Translations under genes and position numbers: made by a program
Assembly (NCBI RefSeq): GCF_019749295.1
Contig: NZ_JACWFG010000022.1
Span: 1 to 64,000 of the forward strand
Source: Neobacillus niacini
GTDB taxonomy: Bacteria; Bacillota; Bacilli; Bacillales; Cytobacillaceae
DNA: 64,000 nucleotides
Reading direction: 5' to 3'
Part shown: in pieces, positions 43,957 through 53,047 of the stretch
Layout: the number at the start of each line of letters is the position of its first letter
Numbering within the stretch: the stretch's first letter is position 1
Notes under the pieces: model-generated
Told to the model about the DNA's origin: nothing
The model's database searches: none
The model's input: only the letters and a program-made list of their open reading frames with translations

Positions 43957-45314
43957 TCAAATTCACCAGCCATCTCATCATTGAAACCGAATAGGTACGT
44001 GAACAAGAATCCAGCTGCATAGGCGATTAATACCCCTACTAAATAAAGGAGAACTTGACCTGTTACAACTAGGAATGCAAGCGGCAACCCAGATACCCCG
44101 ATTGCTACTGTTGCAATTCCAAATGCTGCCTGGAACGCACCGCCGACACCGGCACCTAAACATGCTGTTAAGAACGGACGACCTAATGGAAGGGTAACAC
44201 CGAAGATTAACGGCTCACCAATTCCAAGAATACCTGCTGGCAGACCGCCGCCAATCGCTCTTTTCAAACGAGTTTTCTTTGTTTTAAGATAGATAGCAAA
44301 CGCTGCACCTACTTGACCTGCTCCACCCATTGCAAGGATTGGAAGAAGTGGGTCATCACCAATTGTATTAATTAACTCTAAGTGAATCGGTGTTAAACCT
44401 TGGTGTAAACCTGTTACAACTAACGGAAGGAATGTTGCACCAAGAACAAATCCAGCAACAACCCCGCCCATATCAAGCAATGAAGTTAACCCTTTTGTGA
44501 TAATGTCTGAGAAGAAACCACCAAGCGGCATAAAAACAAGATAAGTAACAATACCAGTAACCAATAAAGCCACAGTTGGTGTAATGAAAAGATCTAAACT
44601 AGTTGGAACATACTTACGGACTTGTTTTTCAACTAAAGCGATAAAGATGGCTGCAAACAGAACTCCGATTAAACCGCCGCGTCCAGGAAGTAAATCTGCG
44701 CCAAACAAATGAATACCTGCAACAGCCGGGTTAATAATTAAGATACCCGCAATCGCACCAAGTGCTGGTGAACCGCCAAATTCCTTCGCTGCATTCGTAC
44801 CGACTAAAATTCCTAGGTAACCGAATAATCCGCCGCCAATAACCGACAGGATCGTTGCAAGCTGTGAGTCACCTGCTAACCAACCAGCTTGAATAACCGC
44901 TTTTGTAATACCGGTAATTAATCCTGATGCTACTAAAGCTGGGATTAATGGAATGAAAATTCCTGCGATTTTACGTAAGAACATTTTGAACGGTGTTGCA
45001 TTCTTCTTATTGATTTCTGCTTTTGTGCTTGCAGCTTTCTCTTTTAAATTGATTCCGCCTGCTGCATCAATCAATTTACCAAACTCTTCTGTTACTTTAT
45101 TTACTTTTCCAGGTCCAAGAATGATTTGAAGAGTTTCCTCCTCCACCACTCCAAGAACTCCGTCTATTTTCTTAAGAGCACCCTTATTGACAACACTCTC
45201 ATCTTTCGGTGTAACACGCAGCCTTGTCATACAATGTGTGTAATTGCCAATGTTACTAGCGCCGCCTAATAGTGCAAGGATCTCTTCAGCTAAAATCTTG
45301 TTTTCCCCAGCCAT
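43953..45314 (-). CDS. murP: PTS EIIBC for MurNAc (or MurNAc-GlcNAc)
   Basis: 453 residues: an EIIB domain (about 1-90) with the phospho-Cys in NYTHCMTRLRV, then EIIC with about ten helices (about 110-450) including GIGEPLIFGVTLPL. No EIIA domain, so phosphate must come from another sugar's EIIA, as known for MurP. Imports and phosphorylates the wall-derived sugar. AGGGG before ATG. Between murR and mupG in one transcript. Confidence 0.9.
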   Translation of the reverse strand: MAGENKILAEEILALLGGASNIGNYTHCMTRLRVTPKDESVVNKGALKKIDGVLGVVEEETLQIILGPGKVNKVTEEFGKLIDAAGGINLKEKAASTKAEINKKNATPFKMFLRKIAGIFIPLIPALVASGLITGITKAVIQAGWLAGDSQLATILSVIGGGLFGYLGILVGTNAAKEFGGSPALGAIAGILIINPAVAGIHLFGADLLPGRGGLIGVLFAAIFIALVEKQVRKYVPTSLDLFITPTVALLVTGIVTYLVFMPLGGFFSDIITKGLTSLLDMGGVVAGFVLGATFLPLVVTGLHQGLTPIHLELINTIGDDPLLPILAMGGAGQVGAAFAIYLKTKKTRLKRAIGGGLPAGILGIGEPLIFGVTLPLGRPFLTACLGAGVGGAFQAAFGIATVAIGVSGLPLAFLVVTGQVLLYLVGVLIAYAAGFLFTYLFGFNDEMAGEFD

Positions 45315-45413
45315 TTCATTCCCCTACTCTCTGTTGTATTTTAATGTTTTTTCATGAAGCTTTTCCCCTAGTAAACACAATGTAATAGTGTGTTCACATC
45401 ACCACCTAAACGT

Positions 45414-46268
45414 TTAATTTTCTTTTTTGATAAACTGGATGGCTTCTCTTGTTTGATCAATCGCTTTAACTGTTTGCTCATATTGGATGGTTGCCATTGA
45501 TAAAAACATAATATCCATCATGTATAACTGAGCAAGTCTTGATGATGTTGCTGCACTACGGAAAGCTGCTTCCCCAGAATATGAGGTAAACAATTTAATA
45601 TCCGCCAGCGAAGCAACGGACGATTGACCGTATTTCGTTAAACTAATGGTCTTCACACCGCGCTCTTTCGCAAGTGACATCACTTTCACAACCTCAGCTG
45701 TTTCACCAGAGTGTGAAATAGCAAACACCACATCGTCCTCTTTGGCATTAGCGATTAATGTGGCAACCAAATGGGTATCGGTAAAAGCGGTTGCATTTTT
45801 TTGAATCCGAAGAAACTTCTGCTGAGCGTCCTTCGCAATAATATTTGAGGCGCCAATTCCGAAGAAATGGACATTCTGAGCAGACAGTAATGTCTGAACA
45901 GCCCGTTCCAATTCCTCGTAATTGATAATCTCTGCAGAATCACGGATACTTTGAATACTGTTGCTGGTAGTCTTCTGGACAATTGAAAAATATGATTCAC
46001 CAGGCTCGATGTCACGATAACCTTGTTCAGCAGGCTTTACCAAATCGCCCGCTATTCTTACCTTTAAATCCTGAAATCCATTCAAACCAAGTGACTTACA
46101 CAACCTTATGACAGCTGCTCCACTCGTTTTTGCTTGAGCTCCGATATCATTGACTGTACTGTCTAAAATACTCCTTGGATTCTCAAGAATGTATTGAGCA
46201 ATTTTCCGTTCAGAAGCCGGAAGCTGTTCCAGCATGTTTTGAAGCATTTTTAATCCGCCTGCAGCCAC
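45414..46268 (-). CDS. murR: RpiR-family repressor MurR
   Basis: 284 residues: an N-terminal HTH_6 domain (about 1-75; AKTSGAAVIRLCKSLGLNGFQDLK) and a SIS sugar-phosphate domain (about 120-260; FGIGASNIIAKDAQQKF, SHSGETAEVV). Members are repressors released by MurNAc-6P. GTG 46268 with AAGGTGG seven bases upstream. Likely binds the TTGAAAT-N3-ATTTCAA dyads upstream of murQ and of the HAD gene (inference). Confidence 0.9.
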   Translation of the reverse strand: MAAGGLKMLQNMLEQLPASERKIAQYILENPRSILDSTVNDIGAQAKTSGAAVIRLCKSLGLNGFQDLKVRIAGDLVKPAEQGYRDIEPGESYFSIVQKTTSNSIQSIRDSAEIINYEELERAVQTLLSAQNVHFFGIGASNIIAKDAQQKFLRIQKNATAFTDTHLVATLIANAKEDDVVFAISHSGETAEVVKVMSLAKERGVKTISLTKYGQSSVASLADIKLFTSYSGEAAFRSAATSSRLAQLYMMDIMFLSMATIQYEQTVKAIDQTREAIQFIKKEN

Positions 46269-46291
46269 ACCATTCCCACCTTTTCACACAA

Positions 46292-47194
46292 CTATTGTTG
46301 AATCGCGATTTTTACATAGCCATTCGCTTCTGATAAAAGCTTTTCTGCTTCCTCTTTTGTTGTCTCGCGTTTGATCATCACGATGGCTGTTTTCACCTGA
46401 AGCCCTGACTTTTCTAACGTATCTAAAGCAGCTTCGTAAGAAACACCTGTAATTTTACGGATAATCCCAATCGCGCGTTCCTTTAATTTAAGGTTACTCA
46501 CCTTAACATCAACCATTAAATTCTCATAAGCCTTACCCAAAAGAATCATCGATGAAGTCGAAATCATATTTAAAATCATTTTATGAGCTGTACCTGATTT
46601 CAAACGAGTTGAACCAGTTAGAACCTCTGGGCCGACAATGACTTCGATGGCTTGATCAGCTTCTTTACTAATCGCTGCATTCTTATTACACGATAACGCT
46701 ACCGTTTTTGCTCCAATACTTCTTGCGTAGCGAAGCGCTCCAATTACATATGGTGTCCGGCCGCTGGCTGCTATTCCAATCACCGTGTCGTTCTCTGTCA
46801 GATTCAAATCCTTCAGGTCACGTACACCAAGGTCCATATCATCCTCAGCGCCCTCAACCGCTTTCAGAAAGGCACCTTCTCCTCCTGCCATTAACCCTAC
46901 TACCATTTCTGGCTCTGTACTAAAGGTAGGCGGACATTCCACTGCATCTAATACCCCTAATCTGCCGCTTGTTCCAGCACCCATATAAATCAGGCGTCCT
47001 CCTTTTTTAAAGGATTCGAATACAAACTGAACAGCTGCCTCTATATCTGGTAACACTTCCTTAACAGCACGGGCTACTAATTGATCTTGTTCGTTCATGA
47101 TTCGTAATATATCAATTGGACTTGCCGTATCGATCTGCATAGTCTCGTTATTTCGGGATTCGGTCGTTAATAATTCAAGATTCTCTTCAATCAT
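46292..47194 (-). CDS. murQ: N-acetylmuramic acid 6-phosphate etherase
   Basis: 300 residues. Cleaves the lactyl ether of MurNAc-6P to GlcNAc-6P and D-lactate. The SIS domain has [22 protein letters not shown] and the second motif [34 protein letters not shown] is the family hallmark. C-terminal UBA-like part. AGGAGGAG before ATG. First gene of the murQ-murR-murP-mupG operon. Confidence 0.96.
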   Translation of the reverse strand: MIEENLELLTTESRNNETMQIDTASPIDILRIMNEQDQLVARAVKEVLPDIEAAVQFVFESFKKGGRLIYMGAGTSGRLGVLDAVECPPTFSTEPEMVVGLMAGGEGAFLKAVEGAEDDMDLGVRDLKDLNLTENDTVIGIAASGRTPYVIGALRYARSIGAKTVALSCNKNAAISKEADQAIEVIVGPEVLTGSTRLKSGTAHKMILNMISTSSMILLGKAYENLMVDVKVSNLKLKERAIGIIRKITGVSYEAALDTLEKSGLQVKTAIVMIKRETTKEEAEKLLSEANGYVKIAIQQ

Positions 47195-47224
47195 TTCCTT
47201 CTCCTCCTGGTTCGTTTTTCTAGC

Positions 47225-47309
47225 TGTAAGCGATTACCTATGCACACATTATAACGCGGTTGAAATGATAATTCAACTTTTTTTATAAAATATTGAAATA
47301 CCATTTCAA
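47225..47309 (-). promoter_or_regulatory. murQ promoter with two MurR-like operators and a cre box
   Basis: Minus strand: -35 TTGAAT (47271-47276), 17-base spacer, -10 TATAAT (47248-47253). Operator 1 TTGAATTATCATTTCAA (47260-47276) covers the -35 and spacer. Operator 2 TTGAAATGGTATTTCAA (47293-47309) is just upstream, 33 bases centre to centre. A cre-like TGTAAGCGATTACC (47225-47238) covers the first transcribed bases, fitting CcpA repression. Confidence 0.82.
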
Positions 47310-47311
47310 TA

Positions 47312-48175
47312 TTATGTTAGTAAGAACCGTCGAATGGCCTGTGCAACGCCATTTTCATGATTACTGCCCGTCACTTGATCGGCTAATTCCTTCACTTCAT
47401 CCGGTGCATTTCCCATCGCAATCCCTAGTCCGGCAGCAGTTAGCATAAGGGAATCATTGTAATTATCGCCAATCGCAGCAATTTGTGAGAGTTGAATATC
47501 GTGCTTCTCACTAAGCTTTAATAGAGAGGAAGCCTTGCTCACACCAGCCGGTGAAATCTCCAAATTTAAAAAGTTGAAGCTGCTGCTGATTTCCATTCCG
47601 CCTACCTGTTTATCAATTGTTTTTGAAAAATCAGGCAGTTTCCCCTCATCATTAAAAACAGCAATTTTCGTAATCACAGGTTGATTACTCCTCACGTAGC
47701 GATAAAAGTCATCAACCATTTTCACCTGACATTGGCACCGAAAACTCTCTCGTTCTTCAAAGTTTGCCCCTGTTTTTTCAAGCGCAAGGATATTATTCTC
47801 GATCCAATTCTTGTTCCATTTCGTTTCAGCTGGGACGAGTAAAGTATCTCCTTCATAAAAATGAGCATAGATACCTTCTGCTTCACACAATTCCCAAAAA
47901 CTCATGAGGTGGTCATGCTCGAAAACGGACTGCTCACTTATTTCTCCGTCTTCATCAAGGATAACTGCGCCGTTATAAGCGATAATCGGCTCTCCTTTTA
48001 AACCTATCGTATTGGCAATCCACCTGGTTGAGAGTGGAGAACGGCCGCTGCAAATGACAACCCTTCCTCCTCTTTCGCGGTACTCATGAATCGCCTTGAT
48101 ATTTTCCTTATCAATCTCTCGCTGGTCATTTAATAGTGTTCCGTCCAAATCCGTCGCTAGCATTTTATATTTCAA
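47312..48175 (-). CDS. HAD-superfamily Cof-type phosphatase
   Basis: 287 residues. Motif I LATDLDGTLLN with nucleophile Asp, motif II ICSGRS, Cof-type cap, motif III Lys near SKASSLLKL and motif IV IGDNYNDSLMLTAAG. Acts on small phosphorylated sugars or cofactors. TTG 48175 start with AAGGGGAG. Its promoter carries a MurR-like operator, which suggests a part in amino-sugar phosphate handling. Confidence 0.9.
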   Translation of the reverse strand: MKYKMLATDLDGTLLNDQREIDKENIKAIHEYRERGGRVVICSGRSPLSTRWIANTIGLKGEPIIAYNGAVILDEDGEISEQSVFEHDHLMSFWELCEAEGIYAHFYEGDTLLVPAETKWNKNWIENNILALEKTGANFEERESFRCQCQVKMVDDFYRYVRSNQPVITKIAVFNDEGKLPDFSKTIDKQVGGMEISSSFNFLNLEISPAGVSKASSLLKLSEKHDIQLSQIAAIGDNYNDSLMLTAAGLGIAMGNAPDEVKELADQVTGSNHENGVAQAIRRFLLT

Positions 48176-48203
48176 GATATTCTCCCCTTCGCACTTTTAT
48201 TTC

Positions 48204-48239
48204 ATTATAATTATAGTATTAATTAAAATATTATTTCAA
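48204..48239 (-). promoter_or_regulatory. HAD gene promoter with a MurR-like operator
   Basis: -35 TTGAAA (48234-48239), 18-base spacer, -10 TATAAT (48210-48215). TTGAAATAATATTTTAA (48223-48239) matches TTGAAAT-N3-ATTTCAA with one mismatch and overlaps the -35. Confidence 0.7.
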
Positions 48240-48295
48240 AAATAGTTTTTACCATATTCATGGAAATACTGAATATACAGGGATGGTGATACCCC

Positions 48296-49399
48296 ATGCT
48301 TCAACCAGAACTCGCTGAAAAAATAGTGCGGGAAGTTCAGAGATTAATATCAGAAGAAATTATTGTTGTGAACACAGACGGGACCATTATGGCAAGCACC
48401 CGCCAAGAGAGAGTGGGTTCCTTCCATGAAGGAGCTTTTATTACCTCAAAGCAGAAGAAAAAGCTGATTATTACCGAAAAAGAAACCCCGCAATTAAAGG
48501 GCGTAAAGGCTGGAATCAATCTCCCGATTTTTTTTCAACATGAGGTTATTGGTGTAATAGGGATTACAGGTGATCCTGAAAGTGTCACCCCATTTGGAGA
48601 AATCATTCGCAAAATGACAGAGCTGTTAATTAGTGAAAATTACTTTGGTGAGCAGTTTGAATATCACTCCCGGGCGATGGAAACCTTTGTCCTCGAGTGG
48701 CTGCAGGCAAAAGAACCTAGCTCGGATTTGCTGGAAAGAGCACGAGCGCTGACCATTAATCTTGACCTTAAACGTACTGCTGTCGTCATTGAATTGGGGG
48801 AAAGAAAGTTTCCTTTAACAAGGAATGTGTGGTCCTCTATTCTGAACTCCTTTTCCCAAAATAAAAACGATGTCGTGACAAGATCAGGAAATGAACGGAT
48901 CATTGTTTTAATACATAGTTCTGATTCTGTTCAACTCACCAACCTAAAATCCCGCCTGGAACAATTTCTACAATTTATCCAAAATAGCTTTGGAATAGCT
49001 GCTTATGCTGGGGTTGGCCAGTGTGCGCCTCCGCCAAATCTGCACCTTTCTTATGCCCAGGCAGAACGAGCATTGAAGATGGCTAGAAAGACAAGGAAAA
49101 TTGTTTTTGATGAAGAACTAACCCTTGAAATGATTACAGGGGAGCTTGCTCCAGAAGTGAAAGCTGAATACATTCAACGGACCATTGGACCGATTTTAAA
49201 TGAAAGAGACCTGCTGGATACATTAGCTGAATTATTTAAACAAAACCACTCGTTAAAAAATACGGCGCAGTCCTTACACATCCATATCAACACCCTTCAT
49301 TATCGATTAAAGAAAGTCGATGAGCTGACTGGGTTAAATCCAAATACCATCCATGATTTGTTTTGTTTGTATCTCGCTGTTCTCTTTTTAGATGAATAA
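48296..49399 (+). CDS. CdaR-family sugar-diacid/glycolate regulator
   Basis: 367 residues: a Diacid_rec sensory domain (about 1-130; ISEEIIVVNTDGTIMAST), a middle CdaR GGDEF-like fold and C-terminal HTH_30 (about 310-362; NTAQSLHIHINTLHYRLKKVDELTG). Such activators respond to glycolate, glycerate or sugar diacids. Directly upstream of glcD/glcF, which it probably activates. Confidence 0.88.
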   Translation: MLQPELAEKIVREVQRLISEEIIVVNTDGTIMASTRQERVGSFHEGAFITSKQKKKLIITEKETPQLKGVKAGINLPIFFQHEVIGVIGITGDPESVTPFGEIIRKMTELLISENYFGEQFEYHSRAMETFVLEWLQAKEPSSDLLERARALTINLDLKRTAVVIELGERKFPLTRNVWSSILNSFSQNKNDVVTRSGNERIIVLIHSSDSVQLTNLKSRLEQFLQFIQNSFGIAAYAGVGQCAPPPNLHLSYAQAERALKMARKTRKIVFDEELTLEMITGELAPEVKAEYIQRTIGPILNERDLLDTLAELFKQNHSLKNTAQSLHIHINTLHYRLKKVDELTGLNPNTIHDLFCLYLAVLFLDE

Positions 49400-49445
49400 C
49401 CAAAAAATAAACTTCTTTCGACTCCTATTTTAGATGATTATCTAT

Positions 49446-49469
49446 AGCAGGCATATGCCTGTTTTTTTT
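49446..49469 (+). terminator. Terminator of the CdaR-like gene
   Basis: AGCAGGCATATGCCTG palindrome followed by TTTTTTTT. Confidence 0.8.
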
Positions 49470-49514
49470 ATACTTTAAGTAGTATGAAAATAGTGGGTAA
49501 ATGGGGGAAATAGC

Positions 49515-50927
49515 ATGCTCTCGAATGAAGTAAAAGATAAATTGATTTCCATTGTAACCAAAGATAACTTCGACGATTCCAAAATGGAACGTTTAGTATA
49601 TTCCTATGATGCAACACCCAACTTTCAATCGATGCCGGATGCAGTAGTCAGTCCGCGAAATACAGAGGAAGTTTCAGAGATTTTGAAGATATGTAATCAA
49701 TATGGAGTTCCGATTGTTCCACGCGGTTCAGGTACCAATCTTTGTGCAGGAACCTGCCCAACCGAGGGCGGAGTTGTCCTTCTTTTTAAACATATGAACC
49801 AAATCCTTGAAATTGATGAAGAAAATTTGACGATTACTGTTCAGCCAGGTGTGATTACCCTCGATTTGATCAATGCCATTGAAGAAAAAGGGCTTTTCTA
49901 TCCGCCTGATCCAAGTTCGATGAAAATCTCTACGATTGGCGGTAATATCAATGAAAATTCTGGCGGCTTGCGCGGGCTTAAATACGGCGTAACGCGGGAT
50001 TATGTGATTGGCCTTGAAGCTGTATTACCAAATGGCGATATCATTCGAACAGGCGGAAAGCTGGCAAAGGATGTCGCTGGATATGATCTAACCCGCCTAT
50101 TTGTCGGTTCTGAAGGCACACTTGTCGTGATTACCGAAGCAACCTTGAAGCTGATTCCAATGCCGGAAACACGGAAAACGATGCTCGCTCTTTATCAGGA
50201 CCTATCCGCTGCGGCTCGTTCTGTTTCGAAAATAATTGCCAATAAAATCATTCCAACCACGCTTGAGTTTTTGGATCAAGCTACATTAAAGGTAGTCGAG
50301 GATTATGCTCAAATTGGACTGCCAACAGATGTTCAAGCTGTGCTTTTAATTGAACAAGATGGTCCTCCTGAAGTAGTCGAACGTGATATCGAAAAAATCG
50401 CAGAGGTATGTAAGCTGGAAAATGCGGTATCGATTCAAATTGCCGCAACAGAAGAAGAAGCGATGGCACTTAGAACAGCAAGACGGGCAGCACTATCAGC
50501 AGTTGCTCGTTTAGCACCAACAACCATTCTAGAGGACGCAACCGTCCCGCGCTCTGAAATTGCCAATATGGTTAAAGCGATTAATGAAATAACGGAAAAA
50601 TATCAGTTAACGATTTGTACGTTTGGACACGCTGGCGACGGTAATCTCCACCCTACCTGTGCAACAGACGCGAGAAATCATGAAGAAATGGAACGCGTTG
50701 AAAAGGCATTTGCAGAGATTTTTGAAAAAGCAATTGAACTAGGCGGAACCATTACCGGGGAGCACGGAGTTGGCGCGATGAAGGCACCATACTTAGAGTG
50801 GAAGCTGAAAAAAGAAGGAATCGCTGCAATGATGGGGATTAAACAGGCTTTTGATCCGAATAACATCATGAATCCCGGCAAAGTGTTTGCGAAAGACAGC
50901 AAGAAACGCGTGGTGATCACAAGATGA
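49515..50927 (+). CDS. glcD: Glycolate oxidase, FAD subunit
   Basis: 470 residues. FAD-binding PCMH domain (about 45-220; VPRGSGTNLCAGTCP, ISTIGGNINENSGGLRGLKYG, GSEGTLVVITEATLKL) and FAD-linked oxidase C-terminal domain with GHAGDGNLHP and TGEHGVGAMK. Oxidises glycolate to glyoxylate at the membrane with GlcF; (D)-lactate is an alternative substrate for such enzymes. No GlcE gene; as in many Bacillaceae, GlcD and GlcF appear alone. GGGGGAA before ATG. Confidence 0.93.
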   Translation: MLSNEVKDKLISIVTKDNFDDSKMERLVYSYDATPNFQSMPDAVVSPRNTEEVSEILKICNQYGVPIVPRGSGTNLCAGTCPTEGGVVLLFKHMNQILEIDEENLTITVQPGVITLDLINAIEEKGLFYPPDPSSMKISTIGGNINENSGGLRGLKYGVTRDYVIGLEAVLPNGDIIRTGGKLAKDVAGYDLTRLFVGSEGTLVVITEATLKLIPMPETRKTMLALYQDLSAAARSVSKIIANKIIPTTLEFLDQATLKVVEDYAQIGLPTDVQAVLLIEQDGPPEVVERDIEKIAEVCKLENAVSIQIAATEEEAMALRTARRAALSAVARLAPTTILEDATVPRSEIANMVKAINEITEKYQLTICTFGHAGDGNLHPTCATDARNHEEMERVEKAFAEIFEKAIELGGTITGEHGVGAMKAPYLEWKLKKEGIAAMMGIKQAFDPNNIMNPGKVFAKDSKKRVVITR

Positions 50928-52246
50928 CAACCTTACTCGAACAAGAAAAAATCCAGCAGCAATTCAAAGAGCGGATGAACGAGGATGAGCTGTTAAACTG
51001 TATGCGCTGCGGCTTTTGTCTGCCAACTTGTCCAACCTATATTGAATCTGGCTACAAGGAATCTCATTCGCCGCGCGGCCGGATTGCGATGATGAAGGCC
51101 GTCGTTGATGGAATCGTAGAACCAGATGAGGATTTTGAACGTTCACTCGAGCTTTGCCTCGGCTGCCGTGCCTGTGAGCCGGTCTGCCCTTCCGGTGTCA
51201 ATTACGGCCACTTACTGGAAGAAGCAAGAGATATCATCAATCAAAATAAAAAACATTCTCTGCCTGTCAGGGCTGTTAGAAAAACGGTTTTTGAGGGGTT
51301 ATTCCCTCACCAAAACAGGATGCGCACGATGGTAGGATTGCTAGGTTTCTATCAGCGCTCTGGAATTCAAACTCTTGCACGGAAAACTGGTTATTTAGGA
51401 TTGTTACCTGATAATTTAGCGACTATGGAAAAAGTACTTCCGAAAGTACCGACCATGAAAGAAATGAAAAACCGCCCTGAGCACCTGCCGGCTCTTTCTG
51501 AAAAGGTACACAAAGTGGCGTTTTTCAGCGGCTGTTTAATGGATACCATGTTCATGAAGACAAACGATTCGACCATGAAATTATTGCAATTGGCCGGCTG
51601 TGAAATTGTCATTCCGAAGCAGCAAACCTGCTGCGGGGCCTTGCATGGACACAGCGGTGAAAAGGATGGCGCCAAAGAGCTTGCTAAGAGAAATATTGCG
51701 GCATTTGAAGATTTAGGTGCTGACTTTATTATTACCAATGCCGGCGGCTGCGGCGCCTTCCTTGTTGACTATGACCATCTGTTGAAAGATGACCCTGCTT
51801 GGAGCGAACGGGCAGTGGCGTTTAAAGCGAAAATAAAGGATATTTCTGAAATTCTAGTAGCGGTCTCTTTTCATAAAAAAGTGAAACTAGAGCTCCCGCC
51901 TCAAGTGATTACCTATCAAGATTCCTGCCATTTGCGGAATGTAATGAAAACCGCATCTGCACCACGAACACTGTTGGAGGCCATAGAAGGGGTACAATTC
52001 AAGGAAATGAAAGAAGCCGACCGCTGCTGCGGCTCTGCTGGCATTTATAATATTGTTGAGTCCGAAATGTCAATGGTCATGCTCGACTATAAAATGGTTC
52101 AGGCGAAAGCGACGCACGCAACCACCATCGTAACCGCAAATCCTGGATGCTTGCTGCAAATGCAGCTCGGGATCGAGCGCGAGGGCTTGTCTGGGAAAAT
52201 GCGCGGTGTTCATATCGTAGATTTGCTAGCAGAAGCAGTGAAATAG
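50924..52246 (+). CDS. glcF: Glycolate oxidase, iron-sulfur subunit
   Basis: 440 residues. Two [4Fe-4S] clusters: CMRCGFCLPTCPTY (about 26) and CLGCRACEPVCPSG (about 77). Two CCG domains follow: GCLMDTMF with QTCCGALHGHSGE, and YQDSCHLRN with ADRCCGSAGIYN. Transfers electrons from GlcD to the quinone pool. The start overlaps glcD as ATGA. The transcript ends at the hairpin shared with doxX copy 3. Confidence 0.95.
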   Translation: MTTLLEQEKIQQQFKERMNEDELLNCMRCGFCLPTCPTYIESGYKESHSPRGRIAMMKAVVDGIVEPDEDFERSLELCLGCRACEPVCPSGVNYGHLLEEARDIINQNKKHSLPVRAVRKTVFEGLFPHQNRMRTMVGLLGFYQRSGIQTLARKTGYLGLLPDNLATMEKVLPKVPTMKEMKNRPEHLPALSEKVHKVAFFSGCLMDTMFMKTNDSTMKLLQLAGCEIVIPKQQTCCGALHGHSGEKDGAKELAKRNIAAFEDLGADFIITNAGGCGAFLVDYDHLLKDDPAWSERAVAFKAKIKDISEILVAVSFHKKVKLELPPQVITYQDSCHLRNVMKTASAPRTLLEAIEGVQFKEMKEADRCCGSAGIYNIVESEMSMVMLDYKMVQAKATHATTIVTANPGCLLQMQLGIEREGLSGKMRGVHIVDLLAEAVK

Positions 52247-52252
52247 CAGCGC

Positions 52253-52290
52253 AAAAAGACGATTCGCAAGGGGGAGCGAATCGTCTTTTT
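52253..52290. terminator. Shared bidirectional terminator, glcF / doxX copy 3
   Basis: AAAAAGACGATTCGC, GGGGGA-containing loop, GCGAATCGTCTTTTT: a perfect stem with A/T tracts on both sides. Confidence 0.9.
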
Positions 52291-52301
52291 GGTGCTGATC
52301 G

Positions 52302-52799
52302 CTATGCGGTTGCTTTTGCTTTTCCAACTGTCTTGCGGATGAAAGCTACCACCCAGTAGTCTAAACCGTATTTACCTGCGTTGTAGCCTGCTGTTAAGAT
52401 AATGAAGCCTAAGAAGATGTCAGTTGGATTATGAGATACAGTTCCGGCTAGGAAGAAAGAGAAGTTCATCACTAAACCGAAGAACATAGCTGCTGTTGTT
52501 AAGCATCCAAGCATAAGTCCTAAACCGATTAATGTCTCGCCCCAAGGAACGATGAAGTTGAAGACATCAATGTTAGGCAGTGCAAAGCTTTCTAAAAAGT
52601 TTACATACCAGCCGTAAACCATGCTGCCATCTGGCCCTTTAACTGGATTTGCTACTGCATTTTTCAAATAGCCTGAAGCATCGAATCCACCTGTAATCTT
52701 ATGAAAACCTGCTGTGAACCAAGCGTAGCCAAGGTATAAACGAATGATAGTTAAAATAGCTGCAGAGATTTTATTTTCTCTTAAAAAATGGTTAAACAT
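52302..52799 (-). CDS. DoxX family membrane protein, copy 3 of 6
   Basis: 165 residues, two shorter than most copies. Belongs to group B: MFNH start, SGYLKNAVANPVKGPDGSMVYGW loop (as SGYLKNAVANPV then KGPDGSMVYGW). The C-terminus WVVAFIRKTVGKAKATA is a third variant. The central helices are identical to the other copies. Its upstream region carries the most symmetrical version of the shared dyad. Tail-to-tail with glcF. Confidence 0.93.
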   Translation of the reverse strand: MFNHFLRENKISAAILTIIRLYLGYAWFTAGFHKITGGFDASGYLKNAVANPVKGPDGSMVYGWYVNFLESFALPNIDVFNFIVPWGETLIGLGLMLGCLTTAAMFFGLVMNFSFFLAGTVSHNPTDIFLGFIILTAGYNAGKYGLDYWVVAFIRKTVGKAKATA

Positions 52800-52926
52800 A
52801 AGTCATTCCGCCTTTCAAAATTTATTTGTTCTTTATACTTACACTATACTCGGTTTCTAACCTTTATAACATGGGTATGTGAACAATTTCACAATTCATT
52901 CAAAATGATATGACGGAATGTTGAAC
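52800..52926 (-). promoter_or_regulatory. doxX copy 3 upstream region with Rex/Fnr-like dyad
   Basis: The 127-bp block, with TGTGAACAATTTCACA (52878-52893): arms TGTGAA and TTCACA around four bases. It fits both the Rex box (TTGTGAA-N4-TTCACAA) and the Fnr/Crp box (TGTGA-N6-TCACA). If TATAAA (52832-52837) is the -10, the dyad centre is near -60, the usual class I activator place. Other copies keep only one arm. Confidence 0.62.
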
Positions 52927-53047
52927 ACCTAGATTTGTTCGTTCTTTCTCGACTCTTTGTTGAATTACTGGAGGATTGGAATTTCTCTTTTAGCCTCATT
53001 CCGACTGATTATGCTATACTTTAGAAAGTTTGTTTAGGAGAGAGAGG

